Positions 27,653 through 44,256 of a stretch of DNA of 64,000 nucleotides are shown piece after piece. Within the stretch, counting starts at the first letter, position 1; the number at the start of each line of letters is the position of its first letter. The position numbers and the translations under genes are program-made. The notes below the pieces were generated by a model, which worked only from the letters and a program-made list of their open reading frames with translations, had not been told where the DNA came from and ran no database searches. Origin of the DNA: Ramlibacter pinisoli (GTDB taxonomy: Bacteria > Pseudomonadota > Gammaproteobacteria > Burkholderiales > Burkholderiaceae_C); assembly GCF_009758015.1 (NCBI RefSeq), contig NZ_WSEL01000009.1, positions 124,001 to 188,000 of the forward strand, read 5' to 3'.

Positions 27653-29707
27653 GTGTCACTCTCGCCTCGCCCCCGGGGGCCCGTCGACCCTGCGTCCAGG
27701 CCCGATCCGCCCGCGGCGAACGTGCTGCCGCGCATCCCCGTCGACAAGCTGACGGCCCTGCTGGCGTATTGGGATGCGGACCAGAGGTGCCGGTTTGCCA
27801 ACCAGGCGTACAAGCGCTGGTTCGGGGTCGAGCCGGCAGATCTCGTCGGCAAGCACATCAGCGAGCTGCTCGGCCCGCTGTACGCGCTGAACAGCCCGCA
27901 CATCGAGGCCGTGCTGCGCGGCGAGCCGCAGGAGTTCGAGCGTGAGGTTCCGGATCCGAAGGGCGGATCGGCGCGGCACAGCTTGATCAACTACATCCCG
28001 GACCTCGCGGACGGCGTCGTGCGCGGCTTCTTCGTGCTGGCCACGGACATCACGGCCATCCGCAGCACCGGGATTGCGTTGCGTGAAAGCGAGGAGCGAT
28101 TCCGGCTCACATTGGACGAGGCGCCCATTGGCATGGCACTGGTGGCGACCGACGGACATTTCCTGCGTGTCAACCGCGTGCTGTGCGAGATCCTGGTCTA
28201 CTCCGCCGAGGAGTTGGCGGGCATGACCTTCCAGGCCCTCACGCATCCCGACGACCGGGACGCCGACCTGGTGTTCAGCGGCCAGCTGGCCCGTGGCGAA
28301 ATTCCGCGCTACGCACTCGAAAAGCGATACATCCGCAAGGACGGAGGTGTCGTGCACATCAAGCTCAGTGCGTCGGTGCTGCGCGATGCGGATGGCCAGC
28401 CCGTGCACTTCATCACACAAGTCGAGGACATCACCGAGCGCAAGCGGATCCAGCAGGAGCAGCTGTTCCTCACCGAACTGGGGCCCGCGCTGGAGTCCAG
28501 CCTCGAGCAGGACCAGATTCTCGACCAGGTCATCCAGCTGGCCACGCGCCGGATCGCGGATTTCTGCATCGTCGACACCCTCGACGATGGCGAGCAGTTC
28601 CAGCGCAAACGGGTGGCCGGCCGGGATGCGGACAAGCAGCAGCTGGCGCAGGCCCTCCTCCATGCGCGGCTCGATCGAGGGGGCCCCTACCTGCTGTCGG
28701 AAACCGTCCGCAGGCGGCGCCCGCTGCTGCTACAGGAGCCGGGCGAGGAGGAGATCGCGGCACTGGCCCCGAGCCCGGATCACCGGGGCATCCTGCGGTC
28801 GTTGGACATCGCGTCCATGCTGGCCGTGCCGCTGGTCGCCGGCGATCGTGTAGTGGGTGCCATCGCGCTGATCGCAACCCGGGGATCGCGGCCGTACGAC
28901 GCGCGTGACGTCCGCCTGGCGGAAGAACTGGCCTGGCGCACCACGATGGCCCTGGAGAACGCGCGCCTGTACGACGCGGCGCGCCAAGCCACCAAGCTCC
29001 GGGACGAGGTCCTCGCCGTCGTGGCGCATGACCTGCGCAACCCGCTGAGCACGATCGCGATGCAGGCGGCTCTCCTGCGGCGACGCGCGCAGCCGCGCGC
29101 CGGCACCGAGGCTGCGGCAGGCGGGATCATCCAGCGCGCCGCCGCCCGCATGACGCGCCTCATCGAAGACCTGCTGGACGTCAGTCGCATGGAGGCCGGG
29201 CGGCTGTCCTTGCAGCAAGCGCCCCTGGCGGCTGGACCGTTCCTGTCCGAATGCGCCGGCTCCCAGCGCGACCTCGCACAGGCCGCCTCGATCGACCTGC
29301 AGTTCGAAGCGCCGCAGGAACTGCCCACGCTATGGGCCGATCGCGACCGGCTGGCGCAGGTCCTGGAGAATCTGCTGGGCAACGCGCTCAAGTTCACCGG
29401 CAGCGGCGGCCGGGTCACCATTGGCGCCGAGCCGCACGAGGGCGAGGTGCTTTTCTGGGTGCGCGACACCGGCCCCGGCATGTCGCCCGATCAACTGCCG
29501 CACGTCTTCGACCGCTTCTGGCAGGCGCGTCCGACCGAAGGGGCCGGCCTGGGCCTGCCCATCGCCAGGGGATTGGTCGAAGCACACGGCGGCCGCATCT
29601 GGGTCGAGAGCGAAACCGGCAAGGGCACGACCTTCTTCTTCACCATTCCGGTAGCCGACGGCAGGGACGTCACGCCGGCGACCAGCGCGGGGCCCGGTGG
29701 GCCGTGA
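27653..29707 (+). CDS. PAS-PAS-GAF sensor histidine kinase
   Basis: 684 residues from the GTG at 27653, chosen because GGAGG lies nine bases upstream; an ATG at 27617 (12 codons earlier) is an alternative without a ribosome-binding site. Domains: PAS 1 (about 30-135, AYWDADQRCRFANQAYKRWFG), PAS 2/PAC (about 145-262, ending VEDITERKR), GAF (about 283-438), HisKA (phosphoacceptor His about 459 in VVAHDLRNPLSTIA) and HATPase_c with NLLGNALKFT, DTGPGM and GAGLGLPIARGLV. No membrane segment, so it senses a cytoplasmic signal. No partner response regulator gene is adjacent. Confidence 0.9.
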   Translation: MSLSPRPRGPVDPASRPDPPAANVLPRIPVDKLTALLAYWDADQRCRFANQAYKRWFGVEPADLVGKHISELLGPLYALNSPHIEAVLRGEPQEFEREVPDPKGGSARHSLINYIPDLADGVVRGFFVLATDITAIRSTGIALRESEERFRLTLDEAPIGMALVATDGHFLRVNRVLCEILVYSAEELAGMTFQALTHPDDRDADLVFSGQLARGEIPRYALEKRYIRKDGGVVHIKLSASVLRDADGQPVHFITQVEDITERKRIQQEQLFLTELGPALESSLEQDQILDQVIQLATRRIADFCIVDTLDDGEQFQRKRVAGRDADKQQLAQALLHARLDRGGPYLLSETVRRRRPLLLQEPGEEEIAALAPSPDHRGILRSLDIASMLAVPLVAGDRVVGAIALIATRGSRPYDARDVRLAEELAWRTTMALENARLYDAARQATKLRDEVLAVVAHDLRNPLSTIAMQAALLRRRAQPRAGTEAAAGGIIQRAAARMTRLIEDLLDVSRMEAGRLSLQQAPLAAGPFLSECAGSQRDLAQAASIDLQFEAPQELPTLWADRDRLAQVLENLLGNALKFTGSGGRVTIGAEPHEGEVLFWVRDTGPGMSPDQLPHVFDRFWQARPTEGAGLGLPIARGLVEAHGGRIWVESETGKGTTFFFTIPVADGRDVTPATSAGPGGP

Positions 29708-29858
29708 GCTTGCGCGCCTGCTCCACCCATAGCACCACGCTGGCCAGGCGGCTGACGGCCTCCCCGCCAGCCAGACCGGACGCGGCGTCCGTCGCGACCC
29801 ACGCGACCACATCGAAAGGCCGACTGCGCGTGCCACGGCGCGGCCGGCGCCCTGGCGG

Positions 29859-30071
29859 TCACGGCAGCCTCTGCGGCGGAGTGTGGCCGGAATGGAAGCC
29901 CAACAGATCGTAGACGGGGCAGTAGCGCAGCAGCCCGCTCAGCACCAGCGCGATTCCGATGAGGCCCCATGCACCGATCACGCCAGCGGCAAACAGGATC
30001 AGCAGCACAATCCCGGTCACGATGCGAATGCCACGATCGAGGGTGCCCAGGTTGGTCTTCAGGGGATTCAT
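29859..30071 (-). CDS. DUF2892 (YgaP C-terminal-like) small inner-membrane protein
   Basis: 70-residue protein starting MNPLKTNLGTLDRGIRIVTG, with two closely spaced hydrophobic helices (VLLILFAAGVIGAWGLIGIALVLSGLL) and the RYCPVYDLLG motif typical of DUF2892. In other bacteria this domain is fused or adjacent to rhodanese domains and binds sulfur species. Here it stands alone, convergent with the histidine kinase gene. The start chosen aligns with the family; an ATG ten codons upstream is possible. Confidence 0.85.
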   Translation of the reverse strand: MNPLKTNLGTLDRGIRIVTGIVLLILFAAGVIGAWGLIGIALVLSGLLRYCPVYDLLGFHSGHTPPQRLP

Positions 30072-30273
30072 GCAGCGCTCCGAGGCCGGCCGTTGGTGCA
30101 TTCGACGTTAGACGCGCCGGCGGCACCGCACTTTGCGCTGGCTCAATCCGGGTTCGGACCGGCTCCCTTGACCTTGCTCAAAGCGCGGCCGGCCTTCCTG
30201 GCGAGCATGGACGGCATCCACAGAGCCACTATCAAGCGGGACGATGCGGGAGGGCACTTGGCACTTGCCAATG

Positions 30274-30295
30274 AAAAAGCCCCCTTGCGGGGGCC
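30274..30295 (-). terminator. Intrinsic terminator of tRNA-Ser
   Basis: On the minus strand a GCCCCC stem with GGGGGC (plus-strand 30279-30284 and 30289-30294) and a 4-nt loop is followed by five U (plus-strand A 30274-30278). It lies 16 bp beyond the tRNA CCA end. Confidence 0.75.
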
Positions 30296-30310
30296 TTGTC
30301 ATGGTGTGCC

Positions 30311-30401
30311 TGGCGGAGAGGGCGGGATTCGAACCCGCGGAGGGCTATTAACCCTCACACGCTTTCCAGGCGTGCGACTTAAACCGCTCATCCACCTCTC
30401 C
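30311..30401 (-). tRNA. tRNA-Ser (GGA anticodon)
   Basis: 91-nt minus-strand gene with encoded CCA. The acceptor stem GGAGAGG pairs with CCTCTCC, followed by discriminator G. The anticodon loop reads CTGGAAA between CACGC and GCGTG. A long variable arm (GAGGGTTAATAGCCCTC) marks a class II tRNA, and the T arm is GCGGG-TTCGAAT-CCCGC. A TACAAT -10 box lies 13 bp upstream (plus-strand 30414-30419) without a matching -35, so it may have its own weak promoter at the end of the hybrid kinase gene. Confidence 0.97.
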
Positions 30402-30432
30402 TGCGAGCCCGCGATTGTAGCAGCGCGGCTGC

Positions 30433-32501
30433 TCACGCCGCCCGGGCGCGCCGGGCTTCCTCGGGATTGGCGATCATGGACAGCAGCAGGTTGACGTCGG
30501 CCGGCTTGACCATGTGGAAGTCGAACCCTGCCTCGGCCGACCGGGTGCGGCTTTCGGCTTCGCCGTAGCCGGTCAGGGCGATGAGCAGTGCATCGCGCGA
30601 GGCCGGCTGGTTGCGCAACTTGTGCGCCACCTCGAACCCGTTCATGCCCGGCAGGCCGATGTCCAGCAGCACGACGTCGGGACGGAAGTCCTCGGCGATG
30701 CGCAGCGCCGCGACGCCCTCGTTGGCCACCTTGACCTCGAAGCCCTCCATCTCGAGCAGGGTCATCAGGGTCTCGGCCGATGCCATCAGGTCGTCGACCA
30801 CCAGGATGCGCGACGGCGCGGGCGGCTGCGCCGGCGGGAGCGAGGGCGCCACGTGGGATGGCGCAACGTCCGGCCCTGCCAGCCGGCCCGGCAGGGTGAC
30901 GGCGACTTCGGTGCCCTGCCCCGGCCCTTCGCTGCGGGCCTCCACCGAGCCGCCGTGCAGCTCGACCAGGTGCTTGACCAGTGTCAGGCCGATCCCCAGG
31001 CCGCCCTGCGAGCGATCGAGCGATTGGTCGGCCTGTGCGAAGAGGTCGAAGATGTGCGGCATGAAGGCCGGGTCGATGCCGCTTCCCTCGTCCTTGATGG
31101 TGATGCGCACGGTTCCGTCCTCCCAGGCGGCACGCAGCAGGATGCGGCTGTCGATCGGAGAGAACTTGGAGGCGTTGTTGATGAGGTTCGACAGCACCTG
31201 TGCCAGCCGGACAGAATCGCCGTCCAGGACCACAGCCTCCTCCGGCAACTCGAGGGCCAGCTCCTGGGTGCGGGCCTCCAGCTTGGGCATGGTGGCTTCC
31301 ACCGAGCGCTCGATCAGCGAGACCAGGCTCATGGTCTCGGGCTTGACCACCACCTTGCCCTGCACGATGCGCGAGACGTCCAGCAGGTCGTCGATGAGCC
31401 GGGCCATGTGATCGGCCTGCCGGCTGATGACGTCGCGCGCCCAGTGCATGGTGGGCGCCGCCACGTCGGCACCTTGCATGATGTGCACCGCGTTGCGGAT
31501 GGGCGCCAGTGGATTGCGCAGCTCATGCGCCAGCATGGCGAGGAACTCGTTCTTGCGCCGGTCGGCCTCCTGCACGGCGCTGTAGAGCCGGGCGTTCTCC
31601 ATGGCAATGGAAGCGCGGCTGGCCACTTCCCGGGCCAGTGCGACCCGGGCACCATCAAACTTCTCGCGCCGGCCCAGCAGCACCAGGGCGCCACGCACCC
31701 GCTCGCCGGAGGCCAGCGGGAACACGGCCGCGGCCAAGCCCCCGTCCTGCGACAGCTGGAACTGCCGGTCCTGCAAGACCTGGGCGACGGTTTCCTGCAA
31801 GGATGGGGCCAGGCCGTCCAGCCCCTCGCCGCTGCTGGCCTGGGACCGCAGGATGCCACCCTCTCCGTCGGTGATGACCAGCACCGCCCGCTCGCCGAGC
31901 ATGGGAACGGCCAGGTCCAACAGGGCGCGGGAGGTGTGCTCGAGATCGAGCGACCGCGACAGCTGCTGGCTGACTTCCGAGAGGTAGTCGGCCCGGTGAA
32001 TCGCTTCCTCGGCAGCGGTACGTGCCGCTTCCGAGCGGGCCAGGGCCTCCCGCTCGGCCGCCCTCACTTGCAGCTGCCGGTTCATCCGGTACAGCTCGAC
32101 GAACACGCGAACCTTGGACCGCAGCACTTCCGGCACGACCGGCGAGGGGATGTAGTCGACCGCGCCGAGTGCGTAGCCGCGCTTTGCCTGCAACTCGTCG
32201 ACGTAGGCCGTGATGAAGACGATGGGGGTCTGGGCCGACTTCTTGTAGTGGCGGATCAGGCTGGCCGTCTCCAGCCCGTCGATGTCGGGCATATTGACGT
32301 CCAGCAGGATGACGGCGAACTCCTTCTCCAGGATGTAGCGCAGGGCTTCCTTGCCCGAGCGGGCACTGACGATGTTCTCGCCCAGCTCGTCCAGGATGGT
32401 GCGGAAGACGACGTGCTTCTCCTGGAGGTCGTCAACCACCAGGATGTTGGCCTTCTCCCTTTCCTGCAGGGCAGCTTCGGCGTCCTGATTGAGTCTTGCT
32501 G

Positions 32502-32517
<16 letters not shown>
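30433..32517 (-). CDS. Hybrid sensor kinase: REC-GAF-HisKA-HATPase-REC
   Basis: 694 residues. REC1 (about 23-140) has the phosphoacceptor D73 in [10 protein letters not shown], but the conserved Lys position reads DYIPSPV, so switching may differ from classical receivers. A coiled linker and GAF domain (about 175-310) follow. HisKA has H331 in [12 protein letters not shown]. HATPase_c (about 440-555) has [17 protein letters not shown] and [15 protein letters not shown]2 (about 575-690) has [13 protein letters not shown] and an intact Lys in HMVKPAD. It starts inside the last 16 bp of the giant poly-HAMP kinase gene, so the two are translationally coupled and likely form one phosphorelay. No DNA-binding domain. 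Confidence 0.92.
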
Positions 32518-39374
<6,857 letters not shown>

Positions 39375-39585
39375 TGTTGTGTCCCCAGACGTGAGCACCC
39401 GTGACCCGGACGGGCGGTAGGGCAGCGTACTGAATCAGGACGGATGAGGCAACTCAGGCACGCCAAGCATGGGCTGGAAACCCAATGCCCGAGCGGGTTG
39501 TAGGAATCTGCCTACAGGAAAAGAGCACTCGATACTACAGGTGAGATTCGTGCCGAAACGAAGCAGGAAGCGGCCGATCACGCAC

Positions 39586-39608
39586 AAAAAAGCCGCCTTG
39601 CGGCGGCT
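39586..39608 (-). terminator. Intrinsic terminator after the binding-protein gene
   Basis: On the minus strand an AGCCGCC/GGCGGCT stem (plus-strand 39591-39597 and 39602-39608, 4-nt loop) is followed by six U (plus-strand A 39586-39591). It lies 21 bp past the stop of the binding-protein gene and insulates the giant kinase gene from it. Confidence 0.8.
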
Positions 39609-39629
39609 TTCCGATGAGCTCCCGGGAAC

Positions 39630-40760
39630 TCAGTTCAGGGGCGACTTCTTGCCGTCCTTGTAAACATAAAGCGTCATGGCGGGATTCTTCAGTTCGCCAT
39701 TGGGTTCGAACGCGATGCTGGCCGTGACACCCTTGAAGTTGGTCTCGGGCAGTTTGGCGGTGTAGACCTTCGGGTCGACCGAGTTGGCGCGCTTCATGGC
39801 GTCGACCAGGACGAACGTGGCGTCATAGGTGTAGGGGCTGTACACCTGGAACTGGTTCGGGTACTTCGCATCGTACTTCTTCTTCCAGGCTTCGCCGCTG
39901 GGCATCTTCGCGAGCGAAGCGCCGCCCTCGGCGCAGACCACGTTGGTCAGCGTCTTGGCGCCGCCCGCCAGCTTGGCAATCTCGGACGTGCAGATGCCGT
40001 CGCCCCCGAAGTACTTGACGTTGGTCAGGCCCAGTTGCTCCATCTGGCGCAGCATGGGACCGGCCTGCGGGTCCATGCCGCCGTAGAAGATGCCGTCGGG
40101 GTTCTTGGCCTTGATGGCCGTCAGGATGGCCATGAAGTCGGTGGCCTTGTCGGTCGTGAACTGCTCGTCGACGATCTGGACGCCCTTGCCGCTGGCCGTG
40201 CGCTTGAAGACCTCGGCAACACCCTGGCCGTAGGCCGTGCGGTCGTCGATGATGGCGATGCGCTTGAGCTTGAGCGAGTCCGCGGCGTACAGGGCCAGAC
40301 CCGCGCCCAGCGCGTTGTCGTTGGCGATGATGCGGAAGGTGGTCTTGTAGCCCGGCTTGGTGAGGTTGGGATTGGTGGCCGCGCCGGTGACGTGCGGGAT
40401 GCCGCAGTCGTTGTAGACCTTGGAGGCGGGGATGGTGGTGCCGGAGTTCAGGTGGCCCACCACGCCGGCGACCTTGGCGTCGCACAGCTTCTGCGCGGCC
40501 GCGGTGCCCTGCTTCGGATCGGCGGCGTCGTCTTCGGCCTGGATCTCGAAGCGAACCTTCTTGCCGCCGATGGTGAGGTTCTGCGCATTGAGGTCCTCGA
40601 TAGCCATGCGCACGCCGTTCTCGTTGTCCTTGCCATAGTGCGCCTGCGCGCCGGACACGGGGGCGACATGCCCGATCTTGACGACCTGGACGTCTTGTGC
40701 GGATGCGACACCACAGGCTGCAAGGGCGGCGACGGCTGCCAGCTTCAACTTCATTTGCAT
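39630..40760 (-). CDS. Branched-chain amino-acid-type ABC transporter substrate-binding protein
   Basis: 376-residue periplasmic type I binding protein of the LivJ/LivK family. The signal peptide is MQMKLKLAAVAALAACGVASA. The mature start QDVQVVKIGHVAPVSGAQAHYGKDNENGVRMAIEDLN is the typical first lobe, and GHLNSGTTIPASKVYND matches the ligand-binding serine/threonine loop. It probably binds Leu/Ile/Val or a related ligand. A GGAGG site precedes the ATG; the ATG two codons later is possible. No permease or ATPase genes are adjacent, as is usual for orphan members in Comamonadaceae. Confidence 0.9.
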   Translation of the reverse strand: MQMKLKLAAVAALAACGVASAQDVQVVKIGHVAPVSGAQAHYGKDNENGVRMAIEDLNAQNLTIGGKKVRFEIQAEDDAADPKQGTAAAQKLCDAKVAGVVGHLNSGTTIPASKVYNDCGIPHVTGAATNPNLTKPGYKTTFRIIANDNALGAGLALYAADSLKLKRIAIIDDRTAYGQGVAEVFKRTASGKGVQIVDEQFTTDKATDFMAILTAIKAKNPDGIFYGGMDPQAGPMLRQMEQLGLTNVKYFGGDGICTSEIAKLAGGAKTLTNVVCAEGGASLAKMPSGEAWKKKYDAKYPNQFQVYSPYTYDATFVLVDAMKRANSVDPKVYTAKLPETNFKGVTASIAFEPNGELKNPAMTLYVYKDGKKSPLN

Positions 40761-40887
40761 AGAACCTCCAGAGTTGGGAATGGTTGAGATGTTCTGATTA
40801 GACTCAACGGGCAGAAACCTTATCGCAATTTCCGGACCCGGGCCATAGGGGTATGCGACGCCAACGCATCCGCACCCAGGCGCCAAC

Positions 40888-41190
40888 TCACCGGGGCTGG
40901 GACGGACCGGAGCGACCGGGACGCAGTTCTTCGGCCAGCGCTTCGGACACCGCCGCCGAGACGGCGGCCTCGATCTCTTCGCGCAGCGCGGGACCCAACT
41001 GACGGCTGTGTTCGAGCACCACGCTGGCGATGGCTTCGCGCAAGCGGCGGTCCAGCGTGAGGTCGATCCGCTGCATGACGCGGTGCACCAGCTGCTCCTG
41101 CGCCAACTGCTCGTCCGTCGTGGCCGGTCGCGGCCCCCCGACCACTTCCGTCAGCGTCGGCACGTACCGGGGCGGGATGCGGTCGGGCAT
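40888..41190 (-). CDS. Conserved small protein downstream of holC
   Basis: 100-residue soluble protein starting MPDRIPPRYVPTLTEVVGG, then mostly helical and Arg/Glu-rich (LVHRVMQRIDLTLDRRLREAI, LREEIEAAVSAAVSEALAEEL). The ATG overlaps the holC stop (TGATG), so it is translated with holC in the pepA-holC operon. Betaproteobacterial genomes often have such a gene here. No function is known to me and no domain is recognised. Confidence 0.8.
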   Translation of the reverse strand: MPDRIPPRYVPTLTEVVGGPRPATTDEQLAQEQLVHRVMQRIDLTLDRRLREAIASVVLEHSRQLGPALREEIEAAVSAAVSEALAEELRPGRSGPSQPR

Positions 41191-41621
41191 CAGCGGGCCT
41201 CGGCCAGGTCGTGCCGCACGATCGCGTAGCCGCGGTCGGCATAGTGCTTCCAGCGCTGGCGCGCCAGGGCGCGGTCCTGCTGGTCGTGCGTGACCACCTC
41301 GATCAGGCGCTCGAACCGTTCGAAGCCGTCGGGAACGGCCCCCCCGAGGTTCACCAGGACCTGCTGGTGGGGCGCCGCCCGCGGCGCCTCGGACAGCACG
41401 ATCGGGGTGCGTGCCTGCACCCGTTCGCCCTGGGTCGCGCCGAGGCAGTGCGGCACGAATTCCAGCGGCGCGAACGTCCAGAGCGCCACGTCGAGGTCTT
41501 TCAGCAGGTCGGACGCGCCGGTGACCACCACCCGCGCCCCCGTACTCCAGGCCTTGCGCAGCAGGCGGCACGCATAGCCGACCTTGTCGGGGGCGTTGAA
41601 GTGGAACGCGACCTCGGTCAT
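41190..41621 (-). CDS. holC: DNA polymerase III chi subunit
   Basis: 143-residue clamp-loader accessory protein linking the polymerase III holoenzyme to SSB. It starts MTEVAFHFNAPDKVGYACRLLRKA and has the chi pattern VVVTGASDLLKDLDVALWTF and LVNLGGAVPDGFERFERLIEVV, with a C-terminal RWKHYADRGYAI helix. It begins 4 bp after the pepA stop, the common pepA-holC arrangement. Confidence 0.94.
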   Translation of the reverse strand: MTEVAFHFNAPDKVGYACRLLRKAWSTGARVVVTGASDLLKDLDVALWTFAPLEFVPHCLGATQGERVQARTPIVLSEAPRAAPHQQVLVNLGGAVPDGFERFERLIEVVTHDQQDRALARQRWKHYADRGYAIVRHDLAEAR

Positions 41622-41625
41622 GCGC

Positions 41626-43110
41626 TCACGCGGCGGCCTTGCGACGGGCCGCACGTGCCTTGCCAGTCGCCGGACCGGCTTGCGACAGCAGGTACTGGAC
41701 CAGCAGCGGCACCGGCCGGCCGGTAGCCCCCTTCGATGGCCCGCCCTTCCACGCCGTGCCCGCGATGTCCAGGTGGGCCCACGGGTACTTGGCGGCGAAC
41801 CGCTGCAGGAACTTGGCGGCGGTGATGGCCCCCCCCTGGCGGCCGGCAACGTTGGCGACGTCGGCGAAATTGGTCTTCAGGCCCTCGCCGTACTCGTCGT
41901 CCAGGGGCATGCGCCAGCACAGGTCCAGCGCCGCGTCGCCGGCTTCCTGCAGCGCGCGGGCCAGCCCGTCGTCGCTGGCGAACAGCCCGCTGCGGATCGC
42001 GCCGAGCGCGATGACGCAGGCGCCGGTCAGGGTGGCGACGTCGACCACGGCGGCCGGCTTGAACCGTTCGGCATAGGTCAGCGCATCGCACAGGACGAGG
42101 CGTCCCTCGGCGTCGGTGTTCAGGACCTCGATGGTCTGGCCGCTCATGCTGGTGACCACGTCGCCCGGCTTGAACGAGCCGCCGTCCGGGAGGTTCTCGC
42201 AGGTGGGCACCAGCCCAACGACATTGATCGCCGGGCGCAGCTCGCCCAGGGCGCGGAACACGCCGAGCACGCTGGCCGCACCGCACATGTCGAACTTCAT
42301 CTCGTCCATCTCGGGCGCCGGCTTGATGGAGATGCCGCCGCTGTCGAAGGTGATGCCCTTGCCGACCAGGACGACGGGCGCCTGCGACGCCGGTGCGCCG
42401 ACGTACTTCAGCACGATGAAGCGCAGCGGCTGGCTGGAGCCCTGCGCGACCGCCATGAAGGATCCCATGCCGAGGCGGGCCACTTCCTTCGGACCCAGCA
42501 CCTCGCACTGGAAGCCATGGGCCTTGGCCAGCTTGCGCGCCTCCTCGCCCAGGCGCGTCGGGGTGGCCACGTTGGGCGGCAGGTTGCCCAGTTCACGCGC
42601 GGCCTCGACGCCGGCGGCCGTGGCGCGGGCGGAATCAAAGGCGACCCGCACGGTCGTGGCATCGGCGACGGCCAGCGTGACGCGCTCGAGCGCACGGCCT
42701 TCCGCCTTGGACTTGGTGGCGACGTAGACGTAGCTGGCATCGGCGGCAGCCAGCACCGCGGCCCGCACCGCGAACTCGTCCGCGGCTGGCGCCAGGCAGA
42801 CGACGATTCGCTTGATGCCCTTGGCGCGCAAGGCGGAGACGGCAGCCTGGACCGCCGATTGCACGCGGCGCGCAGAGCCATCGCCGGCGCCCGCCAGGAT
42901 CAGTCGCGGGGCCGTGACGCCCTCGGCCCGGTAGGCCTGCAGCAGCTTGCCCGGCTTGGTCTCGAGATCGCCGGCCTTCAGGGCGGTGCCGGCCAGCCGC
43001 GACACGGGATCGGAGCCGGGCTTGAACCCTTCGGCCACCAGCACCACCAAGGCATCGCATTTCTGGCGGGCCGCCTCGGCCAGGTCCAGGGTCTTGAGTT
43101 CGAAGTCCAT
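41626..43110 (-). CDS. pepA: Leucyl aminopeptidase (cytosol aminopeptidase PepA)
   Basis: 494-residue M17 metallopeptidase that removes N-terminal residues from peptides; a homohexamer with two metal ions per active site. Signature NTDAEGRL, metal-binding GKGITFDSGGISIKPAPEMDEMKFDM and a C-terminal DIAGTAW are seen. The N-terminal macro-like domain starts MDFELKTLDLAEAAR. It is divergent from lptF with 39 bp between starts, so the two promoters overlap. Confidence 0.96.
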   Translation of the reverse strand: MDFELKTLDLAEAARQKCDALVVLVAEGFKPGSDPVSRLAGTALKAGDLETKPGKLLQAYRAEGVTAPRLILAGAGDGSARRVQSAVQAAVSALRAKGIKRIVVCLAPAADEFAVRAAVLAAADASYVYVATKSKAEGRALERVTLAVADATTVRVAFDSARATAAGVEAARELGNLPPNVATPTRLGEEARKLAKAHGFQCEVLGPKEVARLGMGSFMAVAQGSSQPLRFIVLKYVGAPASQAPVVLVGKGITFDSGGISIKPAPEMDEMKFDMCGAASVLGVFRALGELRPAINVVGLVPTCENLPDGGSFKPGDVVTSMSGQTIEVLNTDAEGRLVLCDALTYAERFKPAAVVDVATLTGACVIALGAIRSGLFASDDGLARALQEAGDAALDLCWRMPLDDEYGEGLKTNFADVANVAGRQGGAITAAKFLQRFAAKYPWAHLDIAGTAWKGGPSKGATGRPVPLLVQYLLSQAGPATGKARAARRKAAA

Positions 43111-43149
43111 AATCCCTTTGTCTTCCCGAGAGTGTCGCGATCGGCGCCG

Positions 43150-44256
43150 ATGTTATTCCATTCCTCCCTGCGCAAAGAGCTGGCCCGCAGCTTCGGCGCG
43201 ACCCTCGTGGTGCTCGTCACCATCGTCATGACCATGACCCTGATCCGAACGCTCGGACAGGCGAACCGGGGCAGCGTCAACCCGCAGGAAGTGATGATGG
43301 TCATGGGCTACACGGTCCTGGGCTACCTGCCTCCCATCCTGACGCTGTGCCTGTTCGTCGCCATCGTCGGCACGCTGTCGCGCATGTACACCGACAGCGA
43401 GATGGTCATCTGGTTCTCGGCCGGTCGCGGCCTGTCGTCGCTGGTGCGTCCGCTGTTCGGATTCGCCTGGCCGGTCCTCGCCGGGGTGGCGGTGCTGGCG
43501 CTCGTGATCTGGCCCTGGGCCAACCAGCAGACGCAGGAATTGAAGGACCGCTACGGCAGCCGGGGCGACCTCGAGCGGGTGGCGCCCGGCCAGTTCCAGG
43601 AATCGGCCAGCGGCACCCGGGTGTTCTTCCTGGACAAGGACACGCCGGACAACAAGTCCGGCAAGAACATCTTCATCTCGGCCGTCGAGCACGGCAAGCA
43701 GAGCATCACCACGGCCCGCACGGGCCGCGTGGTCACCGAAGGCGACGCCCAGTTCCTGCTGCTGTCGAACGGGCAGCGGCTGGAGAACACGCTGGACGGC
43801 CGCCAGCTCAAGGTGAGCGTATTCGACGAGCTGGGCAACCGGGTGGGTTCCGGCGACCTGGGGCCGCAAGACGATGCCCCGGCCAAGACCTTGTCGACCT
43901 ACGCGCTCATGGCCGACCCGACGCGCCTGAACCTCGGTGAGCTGGCCTGGCGGCTCGGCCTGGCCCTGGCCGCGTTCAATTTCGTCGTCATCGCGATCAC
44001 GGTCTCCAGCGTCAATCCGCGGGCGGGCCGCAGCGGCAACCTCGTGTTCGCGCTGTTCGCGTTCATCGTCTACTACAACCTCCTGAACCTCGGGCAGAGC
44101 TGGATCAGCGGGGGGCGCACGAGTTTCGCGGTCTTCATGGTGGCGCTCCACGGCGGGACGATGCTGGTGGCCGCCACCTGGCTGGGCAAGCAGCACAACA
44201 ACTGGTCCCTGCCACGCCTGCGGCTGGGCCGCCGGGCACCGGGAGCCACGGCATGA
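43150..44256 (+). CDS. lptF: LPS export ABC transporter permease LptF
   Basis: 368-residue inner-membrane subunit of the LptB2FG complex, which extracts lipopolysaccharide and feeds it to LptC. It starts MLFHSSLRKELARSFGATLV. Three helices at each end surround a periplasmic beta-jellyroll domain (about residues 130-250, RVFFLDKDTPDNKSGKNIFI). The C-terminal helices contain INPRAGR-like SSVNPRAGRSGNLVFALFAF. The stop overlaps the lptG start by 4 bp (ATGA). Confidence 0.95.
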   Translation: MLFHSSLRKELARSFGATLVVLVTIVMTMTLIRTLGQANRGSVNPQEVMMVMGYTVLGYLPPILTLCLFVAIVGTLSRMYTDSEMVIWFSAGRGLSSLVRPLFGFAWPVLAGVAVLALVIWPWANQQTQELKDRYGSRGDLERVAPGQFQESASGTRVFFLDKDTPDNKSGKNIFISAVEHGKQSITTARTGRVVTEGDAQFLLLSNGQRLENTLDGRQLKVSVFDELGNRVGSGDLGPQDDAPAKTLSTYALMADPTRLNLGELAWRLGLALAAFNFVVIAITVSSVNPRAGRSGNLVFALFAFIVYYNLLNLGQSWISGGRTSFAVFMVALHGGTMLVAATWLGKQHNNWSLPRLRLGRRAPGATA

